Assembly: GCF_030848475.1 (NCBI RefSeq)
Contig: NZ_JAVDDS010000001.1
Coordinates: forward strand, 1-64,000
Reading direction: 5' to 3'
DNA length: 64,000 bases
Source: Herbivorax alkaliphila
GTDB lineage: Bacteria > Bacillota > Clostridia > Acetivibrionales > Acetivibrionaceae
A program made the position numbers and the translations under genes. Of the stretch, positions 62,837 through 64,000 are shown piece by piece. The notes under the pieces are model-generated. The model was given only the letters and a program-made list of their open reading frames with translations, was not told the DNA's origin and did not search any database. How positions within the stretch are numbered: position 1 is the first letter of the stretch; each line of letters opens with the position of its first letter.

Positions 62837-64000
62837 TTACCCTTCTAAAATATATTGATTAAGAATAGCTTCAAGCATTTCCTGCTTACCTGAAACATTT
62901 TTAACCTGATCATTTTCAAGAGCATGTTTTTCTAACTCTTTGAAACCAATTTTTCCATCTACAATATCTTTTCCTATGCCACTTTGATAAGTTTTATATC
63001 TTTCATCAATAAATTTCTCCAACTTGCCATCTTGAACCATTTTATATGCAACTTTTAATCCCTTTGCAAATGTATCCATGCCTGCAACATGAGAATAGAA
63101 AAGATCTTCTGGTTCAAATGAGCCTCTTCTAACCTTAGCATCAAAGTTTAATCCTCCAGTTGTAAACCCACCTGCCTTTATCACTTCATACATTGCAAGA
63201 GTAGCATCATAAATATTGGTTGGGAATTGGTCTGTATCCCATCCTAATAACAAATCTCCCTGATTTGCATCTATACTTCCAAGCAATCCATTTATTCTTG
63301 ATACATGAAGCTCATGCTGGAAAGTATGAGCAGCCAAAGTAGCATGGTTTGCTTCAATATTCATTTTAAAATCTTTATCCAGTCCATATTTTTGTAAGAA
63401 ACCATATACAGTTGCAGTATCAAAATCATATTGATGTTTTGTAGGCTCTTTTGGCTTAGGCTCAATTAAAAACTGTCCTTTAAATCCAATTTCTTTTGCA
63501 TAGTCAACAGCCATATTCAAAAATCTACCCATATTGTCAAGTTCAAGCTTCATATCAGTATTAAGTAGTGTCTCATATCCTTCTCTTCCACCCCAGAATA
63601 CATAGTTTTGACCACCAAGTTCATGGGTAATTTCCATAGCTTTTTTAACCTGAGCTGCTGCAAATGCAAATACATCTGCATTTGGAGAAGTAGATGCACC
63701 ATGCACAAATCTAGGATTTGAAAATGCATTTGTTGTACCCCACAACAACTTAACACTGCTGTTTTTTAAGTAATCTTTTATTTTTGCAACTATTTCATCA
63801 AGCCTTTTATTAGTTTCCCTCAATGTTGAAGCCTCAGGTGCTATATCTCTGTCGTGAAAACAGAAAAATGGAACCCCTAGCTTTTCACAAAATTCAAAAT
63901 TTGCATCAACCTTTGCCCTTGCAATGTCCATAGCATCTGTCATACCATCCCAAGGTCTTACAGCTGTACCAGCTCCAAATGGATCTACTCCCACGCCCTG
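62837..64000 (-). CDS. xylA: Xylose isomerase, C-terminal part (cut by window edge)
   Basis: Converts D-xylose to D-xylulose (also glucose to fructose). About 387 codons are visible; the N-terminus lies beyond position 64000. Family motifs: [24 protein letters not shown] (catalytic His-Asp), [16 protein letters not shown] and [16 protein letters not shown] (metal-binding Glu residues), and [17 protein letters not shown]. Xylose use fits a plant-fibre degrader. The frame is open to the edge of the window. Confidence 0.97.
   Translation of the reverse strand, partial: QGVGVDPFGAGTAVRPWDGMTDAMDIARAKVDANFEFCEKLGVPFFCFHDRDIAPEASTLRETNKRLDEIVAKIKDYLKNSSVKLLWGTTNAFSNPRFVHGASTSPNADVFAFAAAQVKKAMEITHELGGQNYVFWGGREGYETLLNTDMKLELDNMGRFLNMAVDYAKEIGFKGQFLIEPKPKEPTKHQYDFDTATVYGFLQKYGLDKDFKMNIEANHATLAAHTFQHELHVSRINGLLGSIDANQGDLLLGWDTDQFPTNIYDATLAMYEVIKAGGFTTGGLNFDAKVRRGSFEPEDLFYSHVAGMDTFAKGLKVAYKMVQDGKLEKFIDERYKTYQSGIGKDIVDGKIGFKELEKHALENDQVKNVSGKQEMLEAILNQYILEG

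Noticed and set aside
1-64000. tRNA or rRNA genes
   Set aside because: No cloverleaf with GGTTCGAATCC-type T-arm and no conserved rRNA block seen on either strand.

Overview
The window is low-GC DNA (AT-rich intergenic stretches, strong AGGAGG-type ribosome binding sites, TTG and GTG starts) from a cellulosome-forming Clostridia-class Firmicute, probably in or near the Acetivibrio / Ruminiclostridium group. The main evidence is a scaffoldin with repeated type I-like cohesins and a CBM3, next to a GH9-CBM3c cellulase with a C-terminal dockerin. SLH-domain, SleB-type and trpBA T-box genes fit the same assignment. The species cannot be named from this sequence alone.

Layout. 1-7.4 kb: scaffoldin (minus strand, cut by the window edge), a CaCA-type cation exchanger and the dockerin cellulase. 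7.6-10.2 kb: HAD phosphatase, a small helical protein, phosphatidylserine decarboxylase and an FxsA-like protein. 10.6-14.6 kb: an envelope operon of a rhomboid-fold zinc-ribbon protein, an FHA protein, an FtsW/RodA protein and a class B PBP. 15-21.7 kb: carB, an FtsK/SpoIIIE translocase and a YfbR-like nucleotidase. 21.8-26.7 kb: MoxR, DUF58 and transglutaminase genes. 26.8-31 kb: three membrane glycosyltransferase-type genes. 31-34 kb: an ABC exporter operon with its TetR regulator and a clear tandem operator. 34-38 kb: YnzC, YaiI, SerA and a DUF4015 lipoprotein. 38-46.4 kb: a chemoreceptor followed by a signalling locus. 46.5-53.6 kb: citrate synthase, a PrsA-like foldase, two divergent SleB-type hydrolases and an SLH-M15 peptidase. 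53.9-64 kb: a second chemoreceptor, T-box-controlled trpBA, a guanylate kinase-like gene, an AI-2E family protein, metY, galM and xylA (cut by the edge).

The most interesting locus is 40.4-46.4 kb. A class I isoprenoid-synthase-fold protein with two DDxxD motifs lies just upstream of a 73-residue peptide gene whose product has an NHLP-type (nitrile-hydratase-like) leader and ends in Trp. They are flanked by a polytopic membrane histidine kinase and two response regulators, one with a LytTR DNA-binding domain. This is the gene content of the Bacillus ComQ-ComX-ComP-ComA prenyl-peptide quorum-sensing system, built from different parts. The function is inferred, but the motifs are directly visible.

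Three families of small repeats are scattered through the intergenic DNA. The first is a hairpin element bounded by ATCTTATTCTAAGA and GTTCAC, with 59-, 87- and 113-bp forms. The second is a roughly 65-80 bp MITE-like element containing GTGTATATATTAAAGGTGAA. The third is a pair of related relics flanking the cellulase gene that resemble IS200/IS605 right-end (omega-RNA-like) sequence.
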